A stretch of 64,000 nucleotides of DNA from Pontixanthobacter aquaemixtae (GTDB lineage Bacteria > Pseudomonadota > Alphaproteobacteria > Sphingomonadales > Sphingomonadaceae): NCBI RefSeq assembly GCF_009827395.1, contig NZ_WTYX01000002.1, positions 62,001-126,000 of the forward strand, in the 5' to 3' direction. The notes below the pieces were generated by a model. It was not told the DNA's origin. It worked only from the letters and a program-made list of their open reading frames with translations, and ran no database searches. Of this stretch, positions 33,559-41,983 are shown in pieces; the stretch's first letter is position 1, and each line of letters begins with the position of its first letter. Made by a program: the position numbers and the translations under genes.

Positions 33559-34984
33559 CATTCGCAACGCGGCGCTCACCCTAGCCGCAGCCAGCATGGC
33601 CGCATCACCGGTCGCCGCAAATGTAGGCGACAGCATGGACCGGTTCATGGACGATATGGGCGCGGCAGCGAACGTCACCGGTCCAACTGCCTTCGAAGGC
33701 CAGTCAGCAGGCTATTACAGCCTCGGCAATGTCTGGACGCGCTTTCCGCAAAAGACGACCAACATCGCCAATTTGCAACTCCCGAGAGCGCGGGCCGGCT
33801 GCGGCGGGATCGACATTTTCGCCGGGTCCTTTTCCTTCATCAATGCAAGCGAGATGGTCGCGCTCATGAAGGCGGTCGCGAACAACGCGGTCGGGTTCGC
33901 CTTCAGCCTGGCGATCGATACCGTCTGCCCCGAGTGCAACAAGATCATGCAGGAGTTCAGTCAGAAAGCGCAGCTGATGAACAATCTCTCGATCAACTCC
34001 TGCGAGATGGCGCAAGGGTTAGTCGGCGGCATCTGGCCCAAGGGCGATCTGGCCGACAAGGCGATCTGCGAGGCGATCGGAAATTCGGAAGGGATCTTCA
34101 CCGATTACGCCGCAGCCAAGCATGGCTGCGGAACCCGCGGACAGCGCGCTTCGACCAATGAAAGCGCAGGCTCCGACTACACAGACGTCAATCCCGGCGT
34201 CGCGCGCAACTACACCTGGCACGTCCTCAAAAAGAGCGCCTTCTTTAACCCCGGCGGGACTTTCGACCGAGACCTCGCCGAATATGCGATGACGCTTATC
34301 GGCACGGTGATCTATGTTCCACCAAGCGATGACGAGGCGGGCAAGTTCGTGCCGTTCGCAGGCGATGCCTCATCAACTCTGGTAACTGCGCTACTTGACG
34401 GGACACAGGCTCAGTCAGTGCGGGTGTTCCGATGCGATGAGCCCGACCAGTGCCTCGATCCGACCTTCCAGCAGATGAGCCTGACGAGCGCGAAAGCTAT
34501 CCGACCTCGTGTGGCGCGGCTGATTGGTAGCATGGTCGAGGCGATCCGCAGCGATACCGCGATTGGGAACGAAGAGAAGGAGCTACTGCAGGTAGCCTCG
34601 GTCCCGCTCTACAAGATCCTGACAGTTCAGGCCGCCTACGGACGCGGCATGCCCACTGATGATCGCGACACGCTTGCCGAGATAGCCAGCATCGATCTTC
34701 TCTATGCCATACTCGAAAGGATAACGGCCGAGGCTGGCCGGTCGATGGCAAGCTTCATCGCGGCCGATGAAGCCAAGCTCGCCATCTGGCGCGCTCAGGT
34801 CGCCGAAGTACGGTCCAGCCTCTCACAGCGACAGGCAACCGGCCAAGCGCGGGTCTCGGCCATCCTGCAGATCATCGAGAAGACGGCGATGATCGAGAAC
34901 ATGCTTGCAGCGTCGATGTCGCCGTCGATGGCCGCTGCCCTCGACTGGTCACGCGGGATGCAGTCCCGCTCGATCATTCCATAG
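33548..34984 (+). CDS. traH: TraH, pilus assembly protein
   Basis: A 478-residue periplasmic protein with a signal sequence (about 1-25) and the TraH pattern: SMDRFMDDMGAAANVTGP, AFEGQSAGYYSLGN, RAGCGGIDIFAGSFSFINA, and paired cysteines in CPECNKIM. The C-terminal part is helical, with coiled coil potential. It acts with TraF and TraU/W in pilus assembly. The start ATG at 33548 overlaps the traF end. Confidence 0.92.
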   Translation: MITSIRNAALTLAAASMAASPVAANVGDSMDRFMDDMGAAANVTGPTAFEGQSAGYYSLGNVWTRFPQKTTNIANLQLPRARAGCGGIDIFAGSFSFINASEMVALMKAVANNAVGFAFSLAIDTVCPECNKIMQEFSQKAQLMNNLSINSCEMAQGLVGGIWPKGDLADKAICEAIGNSEGIFTDYAAAKHGCGTRGQRASTNESAGSDYTDVNPGVARNYTWHVLKKSAFFNPGGTFDRDLAEYAMTLIGTVIYVPPSDDEAGKFVPFAGDASSTLVTALLDGTQAQSVRVFRCDEPDQCLDPTFQQMSLTSAKAIRPRVARLIGSMVEAIRSDTAIGNEEKELLQVASVPLYKILTVQAAYGRGMPTDDRDTLAEIASIDLLYAILERITAEAGRSMASFIAADEAKLAIWRAQVAEVRSSLSQRQATGQARVSAILQIIEKTAMIENMLAASMSPSMAAALDWSRGMQSRSIIP

Positions 34985-34996
34985 GGAGAAGACGGA

Positions 34997-37699
34997 ATGG
35001 TCGAGATCTTCACGATTGGCGGCGGCGAATACATCGTCAATGTCCTCAACGCTGTCGCCGCATGGACCGGCGCTGGCGGCTATAAGAGCCTGATCCAGGT
35101 CGCGCTCGTAATGGGCATGGCACTGGCCGTCATCGTGGTGGCGTTTAACCAGGATTGGCGCGCATGGCTCAATTGGTTCCTCGGCGCGACGTTGATCTAT
35201 ATGTGCCTGATGGTGCCGCGGATGGACGTGCAGGTGACCGACCGCGTCAATCCCAGCCTGGCACCGGCAACGGTCGCCAATGTCCCTCTCGGGCTCGCCC
35301 TGATGGCGAGTTTCACCAGTCAGGCGGGTGATTATCTGACCCGCTCGGCCGAGCTCGTCTTTGGCCTGCCCGACGACCTCAATTATTCGAAGAACGGCAT
35401 GATCTACGGCGCGCGCCTCTTTGAGGCGACGAAATCGCTACGCATTGCCGATCCTGAGTTCGCCACCAACTTCGACGAACACGTCCAGCAATGCGTGTTC
35501 TATGACCTATTGCTCGGCCGCTACTCGATGAAGGAGCTTTCTGAGAGCGACGACATCTGGGCAAGCATTGCGCCGGGAAGTGCGGCACGAGCGCAGCAAT
35601 TCCTCACCCGGCAAGCCGACGATAGCGTCACGGCTTCGATTATCACCTGCCGCGAAGCCTACACCGCGCTTTCCGGTCAATGGGCGAACATGATCGATGA
35701 GATGACGCTGGTGGCAGGACGCCAGCTCTATCCGCGCCAGAGCGAAGCGCTTGCCAAGGCCAAGCTGATGGCGGACCTGCCGGTCGCTTACCAATATCTC
35801 ACCGGCATCTCTCGCAGCGCGAGCGACATCTTCCGCCAGGTCCTGACCATCAACGCCATGAACCAGGCAATGCACGGCTTTGCCGGATCGAGCGGGACGA
35901 GCAGTGTGGATGTGTTTGCGCAGACGCGGGCCGATATCCAGACAGAGCGCACCTATTCCTCGATTGCGCATAACGCCATGAAATGGGTGCCGATCCTTAA
36001 TGTCGTGCTGACCGTGGTGTTCTACGCTCTGTTCCCGGTCCTCTTCCCACTTTTCCTGATGCCCAAGACAGGTCCGATTGCGCTCAGAGGCTACGTCACT
36101 GGTTTCTTCTATCTCGCCGCCTGGGGGCCGCTCTTCGTGATCCTGCACATGATCCTTATGTTCAAGGGTGCCGGCGATGTCGCTGCTGCCGGCGGCAGTT
36201 CAGGTCTCAGTCTTGCGACCTTTGCCGGAATGAGCGATGTCAACAGCGATATCGGCATTCTCGCTGGTTATCTTGTGGCCTCAATTCCGTTTCTCGCTGG
36301 TGGGGTGGCGCGCGGAGCGCTGGCGATCTCAGGGCAAGCGACGAGCTATCTGAACCCAAGCCAGAACGCAGCCGAAGAAGCTGCACGCGACGCCAGCACG
36401 GGCAATGTCTCTCTGGGCAACTCGAACATCGACAATTCAAACGTGTTCTCGCGGCAGTTCGCTCAAGGAAACCTCGCACCCAATATCGCCTATGGTGCGA
36501 CGCAGACGCGCAGCATCAGCGACAACGGCACTCAGACGACCAGCTTTCCCGATGGCGAGTTCGCTGCAGTCCCGAATTCGAGTTACCCGTTCACCCCGAC
36601 GCTTGGTCAGGAATTCTCAAGCAGGTTGTCGACCATGGCGAGCGAGAGCCGCAGCCAGAGCGAAACCTTCTCCAACCTCGCACAGCAATCGACAAGCTCG
36701 GCGGTCACTCGCTTTAGCGAGCTGCGCGATGCCTACACCCGGTCGCGGTCCAATGAGACGGTCAGCGGAACGTCAACCAATGACAGCATTGGCCGAACCT
36801 TCAGCGAGCTCGACAATGCGTCCAACACCCTGCAGCAGCAGTTCGGCCTGTCGCGCCGGGCATCGGATGACATCACGGTCTCCTGGTTCTTGAATGGTGA
36901 CGGAGGCTTGGGAGTAAAAGGAGAACGTGGGTCTGTCGCTGGGAACTTGGGGCTCAAAGGCGGTCGCAATCAGAGCTGGACCGACAGCGATATCGGTATC
37001 GCCTCTGAAGATCGTTCGCGTATCGAAAGTGCGCTCAGCCAAATCTCCGATAGCCAGAACTGGTCAAGCTCGAGAGAAGGCTTCTTCCGTGAGACCAGTT
37101 CAAGCTCAGAAGCGCTTGTCTCGAGTAGCGCAGCCGGTGTCACAACTTCACTCACTGAAGCGCAGAGCTATACGCTTGAAGCGCGCCGCGCCGAAGAGAT
37201 AGCCAATCGGCTCGAGAGCCAGGCCAGCTGGTATGAAAGTTCCAATGCAGCGGGAACTTTGAATCTGAGCCAGACCTACCGAGAATGGGGCATGGCGGAG
37301 ATCGAAGCCAATCGCGATTATTACGGCCAGACGCGTTTTGATGACATCGATTTCCAGATGAGCGCGCAAGGACAGCAGCTGCAAGCGCGGTTTGTGGAAA
37401 GCTACGCTGACGGGCTCAATGATGAGATCGCGAGCGAACTTGTCTTGCCTGATGCAGCGCCAGTGACACGGCCCAATGTTGGAAGCGCAAGCAGTGTACG
37501 TGGCGAGGTTCAGCTTGGCGGCGTTCCAAGCTCGCTCGGAGATCCGTCAGATGGTAGAGATGAGATCGCGCGCGATGTCAGCCAGAGGCAGAGAGAGGGC
37601 TCTCGAAGTGTCGAGCAACGAAGAGGAAGGCTTGATCGGACTACACGGGATGCGCGAGGAGCTTCCGCCGAGGCAGCCGACGATGTGAAGGAATGGTAG
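34997..37699 (+). CDS. traG: TraG, mating-pair stabilisation and inner-membrane channel protein
   Basis: A 900-residue protein. The N-terminal half is membrane-bound (helices about 30-70 and 320-450) with the TraG_N pattern starting EIFTIGGGEYIVNVLNAVAAW. The C-terminal half is periplasmic or cytoplasmic, serine- and glutamine-rich, with coiled coil repeats. In F, TraG functions in pilus assembly, mating stabilisation and, with TraS, entry exclusion. It is the last gene of the operon; GGGAGAAGACGGA precedes the ATG. Length is close to F TraG (938). Confidence 0.9.
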   Translation: MVEIFTIGGGEYIVNVLNAVAAWTGAGGYKSLIQVALVMGMALAVIVVAFNQDWRAWLNWFLGATLIYMCLMVPRMDVQVTDRVNPSLAPATVANVPLGLALMASFTSQAGDYLTRSAELVFGLPDDLNYSKNGMIYGARLFEATKSLRIADPEFATNFDEHVQQCVFYDLLLGRYSMKELSESDDIWASIAPGSAARAQQFLTRQADDSVTASIITCREAYTALSGQWANMIDEMTLVAGRQLYPRQSEALAKAKLMADLPVAYQYLTGISRSASDIFRQVLTINAMNQAMHGFAGSSGTSSVDVFAQTRADIQTERTYSSIAHNAMKWVPILNVVLTVVFYALFPVLFPLFLMPKTGPIALRGYVTGFFYLAAWGPLFVILHMILMFKGAGDVAAAGGSSGLSLATFAGMSDVNSDIGILAGYLVASIPFLAGGVARGALAISGQATSYLNPSQNAAEEAARDASTGNVSLGNSNIDNSNVFSRQFAQGNLAPNIAYGATQTRSISDNGTQTTSFPDGEFAAVPNSSYPFTPTLGQEFSSRLSTMASESRSQSETFSNLAQQSTSSAVTRFSELRDAYTRSRSNETVSGTSTNDSIGRTFSELDNASNTLQQQFGLSRRASDDITVSWFLNGDGGLGVKGERGSVAGNLGLKGGRNQSWTDSDIGIASEDRSRIESALSQISDSQNWSSSREGFFRETSSSSEALVSSSAAGVTTSLTEAQSYTLEARRAEEIANRLESQASWYESSNAAGTLNLSQTYREWGMAEIEANRDYYGQTRFDDIDFQMSAQGQQLQARFVESYADGLNDEIASELVLPDAAPVTRPNVGSASSVRGEVQLGGVPSSLGDPSDGRDEIARDVSQRQREGSRSVEQRRGRLDRTTRDARGASAEAADDVKEW

Positions 37700-37700
37700 G

Positions 37701-37901
37701 TCAGATCAATCCATCATAGATGATGACGAATATGACAAAGGCCGTGAACAGAACTCCAAAGAGAACCAGACCGGCCTTGCCCCAAGGATCAGCCCAAGTC
37801 TTCTTCCAGGTGTAAGATGTCAGTCGATCCTCAGCGATGGCGCGGTCGACCTCCCGGAAGCCCTCCCAGCCCTTATCCTCATGATTTTTCTCATCGGGCA
37901 T
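37701..37901 (-). CDS. Small single-helix membrane protein convergent with traG
   Basis: A 66-residue protein with a charged N-terminal part and one C-terminal membrane helix (about 42-63, KAGLVLFGVLFTAFVIFVIIYDG). The ATG at 37901 is favoured because GGAG lies 8 bp upstream; a start at 37925 or 37946 would overlap the first HipB-type operator. No family was recognised. Its position at the end of the tra operon, on the other strand, would suit an entry-exclusion or regulatory role, but nothing proves that. Confidence 0.5.
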   Translation of the reverse strand: MPDEKNHEDKGWEGFREVDRAIAEDRLTSYTWKKTWADPWGKAGLVLFGVLFTAFVIFVIIYDGLI

Positions 37902-37924
37902 ATCCGTGCTCCATAATTCAGTCA

Positions 37925-37948
37925 TAACGCATCGATATTGATGCATTA
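37925..37948. promoter_or_regulatory. 24-bp palindromic operator 1 (hipBA region)
   Basis: A near-perfect palindrome with arms TAACGCATC and GATGCATTA around ATAT-centred sequence. It is one of three related 24-bp sites before hipB and lies upstream of the small convergent-to-traG gene as well, so it could control both directions. Confidence 0.65.
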
Positions 37949-37964
37949 TCTGCGTATCTCGCCA

Positions 37965-37988
37965 TTACGCATCGATATTGACACATTA
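37965..37988. promoter_or_regulatory. 24-bp palindromic operator 2 (hipBA region)
   Basis: TTACGCATC...GACACATTA repeats operator 1 at 21 of 24 positions, 40 bp (centre to centre) downstream. It lies about 65 bp before the hipB start, in a position suited to promoter control. Confidence 0.65.
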
Positions 37989-38040
37989 TAGCTCGTCGTG
38001 TAAAGACGCAAAATCGCTACACAAAGATCCGTTCTTGAGG

Positions 38041-38064
38041 TAACGTCTCGATAATGACGCATTA
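38041..38064. promoter_or_regulatory. 24-bp operator 3 overlapping the hipB start codon
   Basis: TAACGTCTC...GACGCATTA matches operator 1 at about 20 of 24 positions. The hipB ATG (38054) lies inside it, so bound regulator would block initiation directly. Centre-to-centre spacing to operator 2 is 76 bp. Confidence 0.6.
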
Positions 38065-38413
38065 CAGCTCATCAGACTTGCGTCCACTCTCGGTGCTGTT
38101 GTCCGACTTAGGGCAGCAGCTCGAAGCCTATCGTATATCACGCAATCTCAAACAGGCCGAGCTTGCAGAGTTAGCAGGCATCTCGCGTTCGACTCTTTCC
38201 CGCTTGGAATCAGGCAATGGCGGGACAATCGATAGCCTTGCCAGGATCATGCGAGCGCTCGATGTCGAAGATCGCCTTCTGGATATCGTACCCGACGCTA
38301 AGCTGAGCCCGCTTGACCCGCTATCGGATACGGGCAGAGCCCGGCAGCGAGTGCGGAAACCCTCGGCAAACGAGCCAAGTGAAGACTGGAGTTGGGGTGA
38401 CGAAGCCCCATGA
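38054..38413 (+). CDS. hipB: HipB-type XRE antitoxin
   Basis: A 119-residue protein with an XRE helix-turn-helix (about 15-75; LEAYRISRNLKQAELAELAGISRSTLSRLE). A basic, flexible C-terminal tail follows. As in other hipBA operons it should bind the promoter palindromes and neutralise the downstream HipA kinase. The three 24-bp palindromes around its start support autoregulation. It overlaps hipA by 4 bp (ATGA). Confidence 0.88.
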   Translation: MTHYSSSDLRPLSVLLSDLGQQLEAYRISRNLKQAELAELAGISRSTLSRLESGNGGTIDSLARIMRALDVEDRLLDIVPDAKLSPLDPLSDTGRARQRVRKPSANEPSEDWSWGDEAP

Positions 38414-39714
38414 GCCGCGCAGTCGTAAATCTCTGGGGCCGTCAGATCGGTGCAATTCTGTGGGATGAGGACCGCGATGTCGGGGTTTTCGAATACACTC
38501 CGGAGTTCACCCGCAGCGGTATTGAGGTGGCACCGCTGACAATGCCGCTGCGAAGCGGCGTGTATGACTTTCCTGCATTGAACTACGAGACATTCAAGGG
38601 ACTGCCGGGAATGCTCGCTGACAGTCTACCCGATAAATTCGGCAACGCCCTCATCAACCGATGGCTCGCTGAACAGGGCCGAGCAACTGACAGCTTCGAT
38701 CCGGTTGAACGGCTCTGCTACACCGGTCGCAGAGGCATGGGCGCGCTTGAGTTCGAGCCTTCGACAGGCGAGCGACGCGAACAAGGCGGCCCCGTTGACA
38801 TTGCTCCGCTTGTCGATCTGGCCAACCGAGTGCTTGCCGCGAGAGAAGAGCTCTCTGGCGTCCTCAAAGGCGACGATGATCATCATGCTCTTCAGGAAAT
38901 CCTGCGCGTCGGCACCTCCGCTGGTGGCGCGCGCGCCAAGGCCGTTCTTGCCTGGAACGAAGAGACGGGCGAATTCCACTCTGGCCAGCTGACGGCGGGT
39001 CCAGGCTATACGCAATGGCTGGTCAAATTCGATGGCGTGTCGGGCAATTCCGATAAGGAGCTCGCTGACCCAATGGGCTTCGGGCGACTTGAATATGCTT
39101 GCTATCTGCTAGCGAGAGAGGCCGGTATCAACATGGCTCGCTCCCGCCTGCACGAAGAAGGCGGGCGGGCACATTTCATGACCCAGCGCTTCGACCGTAC
39201 GCCCGATGGCAAGAAGCTCCACATGCAGTCGCTTTGCGCGATGCGTCACTTCGATTTCAACCTCGCTCGAGCCTATAGCTACGAGCAGGCCATCGAGACC
39301 ATCCGCATGCTCGGTCTCGGCCGCGATGCGATCAAGGAGCAGGTGCGACGAGCGTTCTTCAACATCTTGATCCGCAACCAAGACGACCACACCAAGAACA
39401 TCGCGTTCCTCATGGATAGCTCTGGCCGCTGGAGCCTCTCGCCAGCATTCGATGTCGTGTACGCGTACAATCCGGATGGGGACTGGACCAACGAGCACCA
39501 GATGTCTCTGGCCGGCAAAACGGACGGTTTCGAGTTCGACGATCTTCTAGAATTCGGAAAATTTGCCGATCTCAAGACAGCCGAAATCAAATCCATTGCC
39601 TCAGACATTCGTTCAGCTCTCGCGAAGTGGAACGAGTTGACGCGAACTGCCGGTGTTCCCCCAAAAATGGCACTCAAGGCTCAGAACGGCTTCCGCGACA
39701 TTCCTCTGAGGTGA
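38410..39714 (+). CDS. hipA: HipA-type serine/threonine kinase toxin
   Basis: A 434-residue protein with the HipA fold: an N-terminal HipA_N domain (VNLWGRQIGAILWDEDRDVGVF and LPGMLADSLPDKFGNALI), a glycine-rich loop (GTSAGGARAKA, about 172-182), the catalytic NQDDHTKN motif and the metal-binding SPAFDVVY. E. coli HipA phosphorylates glutamyl-tRNA synthetase and induces dormancy; the target here is unknown. Kinase residues look intact. Location at the entry to a defence island suggests element maintenance or an abortive-infection role, which is inference. Confidence 0.92.
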   Translation: MSRAVVNLWGRQIGAILWDEDRDVGVFEYTPEFTRSGIEVAPLTMPLRSGVYDFPALNYETFKGLPGMLADSLPDKFGNALINRWLAEQGRATDSFDPVERLCYTGRRGMGALEFEPSTGERREQGGPVDIAPLVDLANRVLAAREELSGVLKGDDDHHALQEILRVGTSAGGARAKAVLAWNEETGEFHSGQLTAGPGYTQWLVKFDGVSGNSDKELADPMGFGRLEYACYLLAREAGINMARSRLHEEGGRAHFMTQRFDRTPDGKKLHMQSLCAMRHFDFNLARAYSYEQAIETIRMLGLGRDAIKEQVRRAFFNILIRNQDDHTKNIAFLMDSSGRWSLSPAFDVVYAYNPDGDWTNEHQMSLAGKTDGFEFDDLLEFGKFADLKTAEIKSIASDIRSALAKWNELTRTAGVPPKMALKAQNGFRDIPLR

Positions 39715-39743
39715 GCTGATCCTGCCCAGAATGGTTTGCGCGC

Positions 39744-41891
39744 CTAAAGCAAAGCGGTTGAACCAAAGCGCTTTCCAAGGAAGGCCTGCACTTCGCTCAT
39801 GGGCATTTCCGGTGAAGAATTGCCACTCCGAACGTACAGCTTTTCGGATTTTAATCCGTTCTTGTCTGCAACGCTGATGACCACCGCAGCATCGGCGGGC
39901 CTCACGTCGATCTGACAAATTTCGCTGCCCTCCACTTCAGGAAATGCGATCTTCAATTTCGAAGCGGTGAAATTTTGCCCGAATGCATCGGCAAAAAGGT
40001 TGCGCAGGTGAATTTCAAACCGGTCTTTGTCAGCATCGCCCAGCGACGCATAATCATTATCCAGACCGACTGCTTCACCGACATCAGAAACGCCTATGAG
40101 CAGAGTGCCGCCACCATAACTATTCGCAAATGCGGCAATAGTTTTGACAACGACCTGCTCGAGACCCTTGTTGACCTTGGCTTCCTTGATGTCCCAGCGC
40201 AAAGTTTGCTTGAACTCAAGCTCTTCGCTTTCGCCCTCGGCAATCATCTCTTCCAGCGTGATGGGTGCCTCCGCCTCTTTGGTTTCGGTGATCGAGCTCA
40301 AGAACCCATTCAACGCATTCGCCAGCATCGTTCGCCTAGCGTGGAGAAAGCCCTCGTAATTCTCAATTTTCCAGAGCTCTGGATCTGAAGGGATGCATTG
40401 CTTGGCTAGCGCATCCGGATTCATATCGTCGATTTCTGCAAGATAATCTTCAGCGTTCGTCGCGCTCTTCGCCCGGTTGGCGATCTGTGTGAGAATGGCG
40501 CGATTGGTGATCTCTTGCGCGAGGGAATACTTCAAACGGTTCTCTTTGCCGTATCCTGCATCGCGCAGCTTAGAGAACGGGAAAATGTGGTCGTTCTCGA
40601 GCTGATATTTCTTTCCCATCGGTTGAGCCAATTTGACGCCTGTCGTCAGACAAGTGGCGCCCTGGCTCTTGAAGTACCATCGCATCATCGGAAATAGGGG
40701 ATGCGATATCGCGCGCCCCACGAACTCGTCGGCGACAATCTCAAGGGGACGTTCGTCCTTTATGACCTGCAGCAGTTCATCGAATGGTTGATCGGATTCC
40801 TCGATCACGCGGAGGTCTCGATCGAGCTTCTGGGGCAGCTGAGAGATGTAGCGATAGCGGATTTGGGAGTAGTAGAACCACTTGACCAGCTTCTTAATCT
40901 GCATCTCTGAGAGATGGCTATCCTGTTGATAGCAATAAGCTATAATCGGTATCAGTGCATACACCGAGTTGATTTCGTCCGTGTGATCGACGAATGCGTG
41001 GGACTGCATGATATTGGCAACGTAATCGAGGGTCTGCTCTTCGAGCTTCTTCCAAGCCGCCCGGATGGGCGCATCATTGGCCTGGTCATGCAGAAGGCGC
41101 ATATTCGAACCGGAATGGTGCAAGCAGGCGAGCAGGGCGTAGACGACAAAATCGAGTTTGAAGACGTAACCCCTGCTTTCGAGTTCGGTCAATTTTGCCT
41201 TGAACGTATCACGCGCCTGAGGCCAATAACCTGAAATCTGGGCTAGAGCCAATTCGGCCTCGGTCAATGAGACGCCGCTCGCATTGACCTTATAGAAGAT
41301 GTCGATCGCTTCGCGAATTGTCGCCTTCACCGGTATCGTTTGCTCGGGAAACTCCCGGTCGAGGATGTTCTCGATGGACTTGACGTTGTCGTCGATCAGA
41401 TCGTCGCGTTCGCGAGTCACCTCTTCCCCCTTGTCCTCCAATGCGCGGACGACATCCTTAGCTCTGATTTTGCGCTGAAAGATATCGGTCAGATTCTGCC
41501 ACCGCGGATCGTTCTCCATCTTGAGCTTCTTGTAGTACTCCAGTTCTCTAGTCTCGACATTCACATGAAGGCCGCGTGTGTCGTTGAGAATTTCCGGAGC
41601 AGTATAGTACGGCGGCAAACCACCGCGAATGAGCATGTATAAGGTTGTCAGCCGTTGTTGCCCGTCGAGTAGAATCCTTACAGCACCCTGCTTCTCATCG
41701 TATTTGTGAGGCCCTTTCAATTCGGGAGGGTTGTTGGTCTCCCAGGTCAGCATCGTCCCCGTTGGATACTCCTTGATAAGGGAGTCCACCAACTGCTTCG
41801 CATCGTCGCGCTTCCAAACGTACTCGCGTTGGAAGGCCGGCACAAAGAGCTGCTTCTCGTCGATTTTGTCTAGGGCCTGAGAAATCTTCAT
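39744..41891 (-). CDS. DUF262-HNH-AlbA_2 fusion, GmrSD-like nuclease/sensor
   Basis: A 715-residue three-part protein. Residues 1-200 are a DUF262/GmrS-type domain with QREYVW (21-26) and DGQQRLTTL (76-84), which in GmrSD enzymes performs NTP hydrolysis. Residues about 410-500 form a DUF1524-type HNH nuclease with ENDHIFPFSKL and NRAKSATNAEDYL. Residues about 543-690 are an AlbA_2 (Schlafen N-terminal) domain: EELEFKQTLRWD, FANSYGGGTLLIGVSD. GmrSD cuts modified DNA. The added AlbA_2 module is a nucleic-acid binding domain. It lies 92 bp after hsdR, on the same strand, so it may share the hsd transcript. Confidence 0.82.
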   Translation of the reverse strand: MKISQALDKIDEKQLFVPAFQREYVWKRDDAKQLVDSLIKEYPTGTMLTWETNNPPELKGPHKYDEKQGAVRILLDGQQRLTTLYMLIRGGLPPYYTAPEILNDTRGLHVNVETRELEYYKKLKMENDPRWQNLTDIFQRKIRAKDVVRALEDKGEEVTRERDDLIDDNVKSIENILDREFPEQTIPVKATIREAIDIFYKVNASGVSLTEAELALAQISGYWPQARDTFKAKLTELESRGYVFKLDFVVYALLACLHHSGSNMRLLHDQANDAPIRAAWKKLEEQTLDYVANIMQSHAFVDHTDEINSVYALIPIIAYCYQQDSHLSEMQIKKLVKWFYYSQIRYRYISQLPQKLDRDLRVIEESDQPFDELLQVIKDERPLEIVADEFVGRAISHPLFPMMRWYFKSQGATCLTTGVKLAQPMGKKYQLENDHIFPFSKLRDAGYGKENRLKYSLAQEITNRAILTQIANRAKSATNAEDYLAEIDDMNPDALAKQCIPSDPELWKIENYEGFLHARRTMLANALNGFLSSITETKEAEAPITLEEMIAEGESEELEFKQTLRWDIKEAKVNKGLEQVVVKTIAAFANSYGGGTLLIGVSDVGEAVGLDNDYASLGDADKDRFEIHLRNLFADAFGQNFTASKLKIAFPEVEGSEICQIDVRPADAAVVISVADKNGLKSEKLYVRSGNSSPEMPMSEVQAFLGKRFGSTALL

Positions 41892-41983
41892 CTAGTGTTC
41901 CTAAATTCCTAACGAACTGTATTGCTTATCAGGCTCAAGCTGCCTGACCATCCGGACGTTTTATTCAGAGCATTGTGTGCAGT

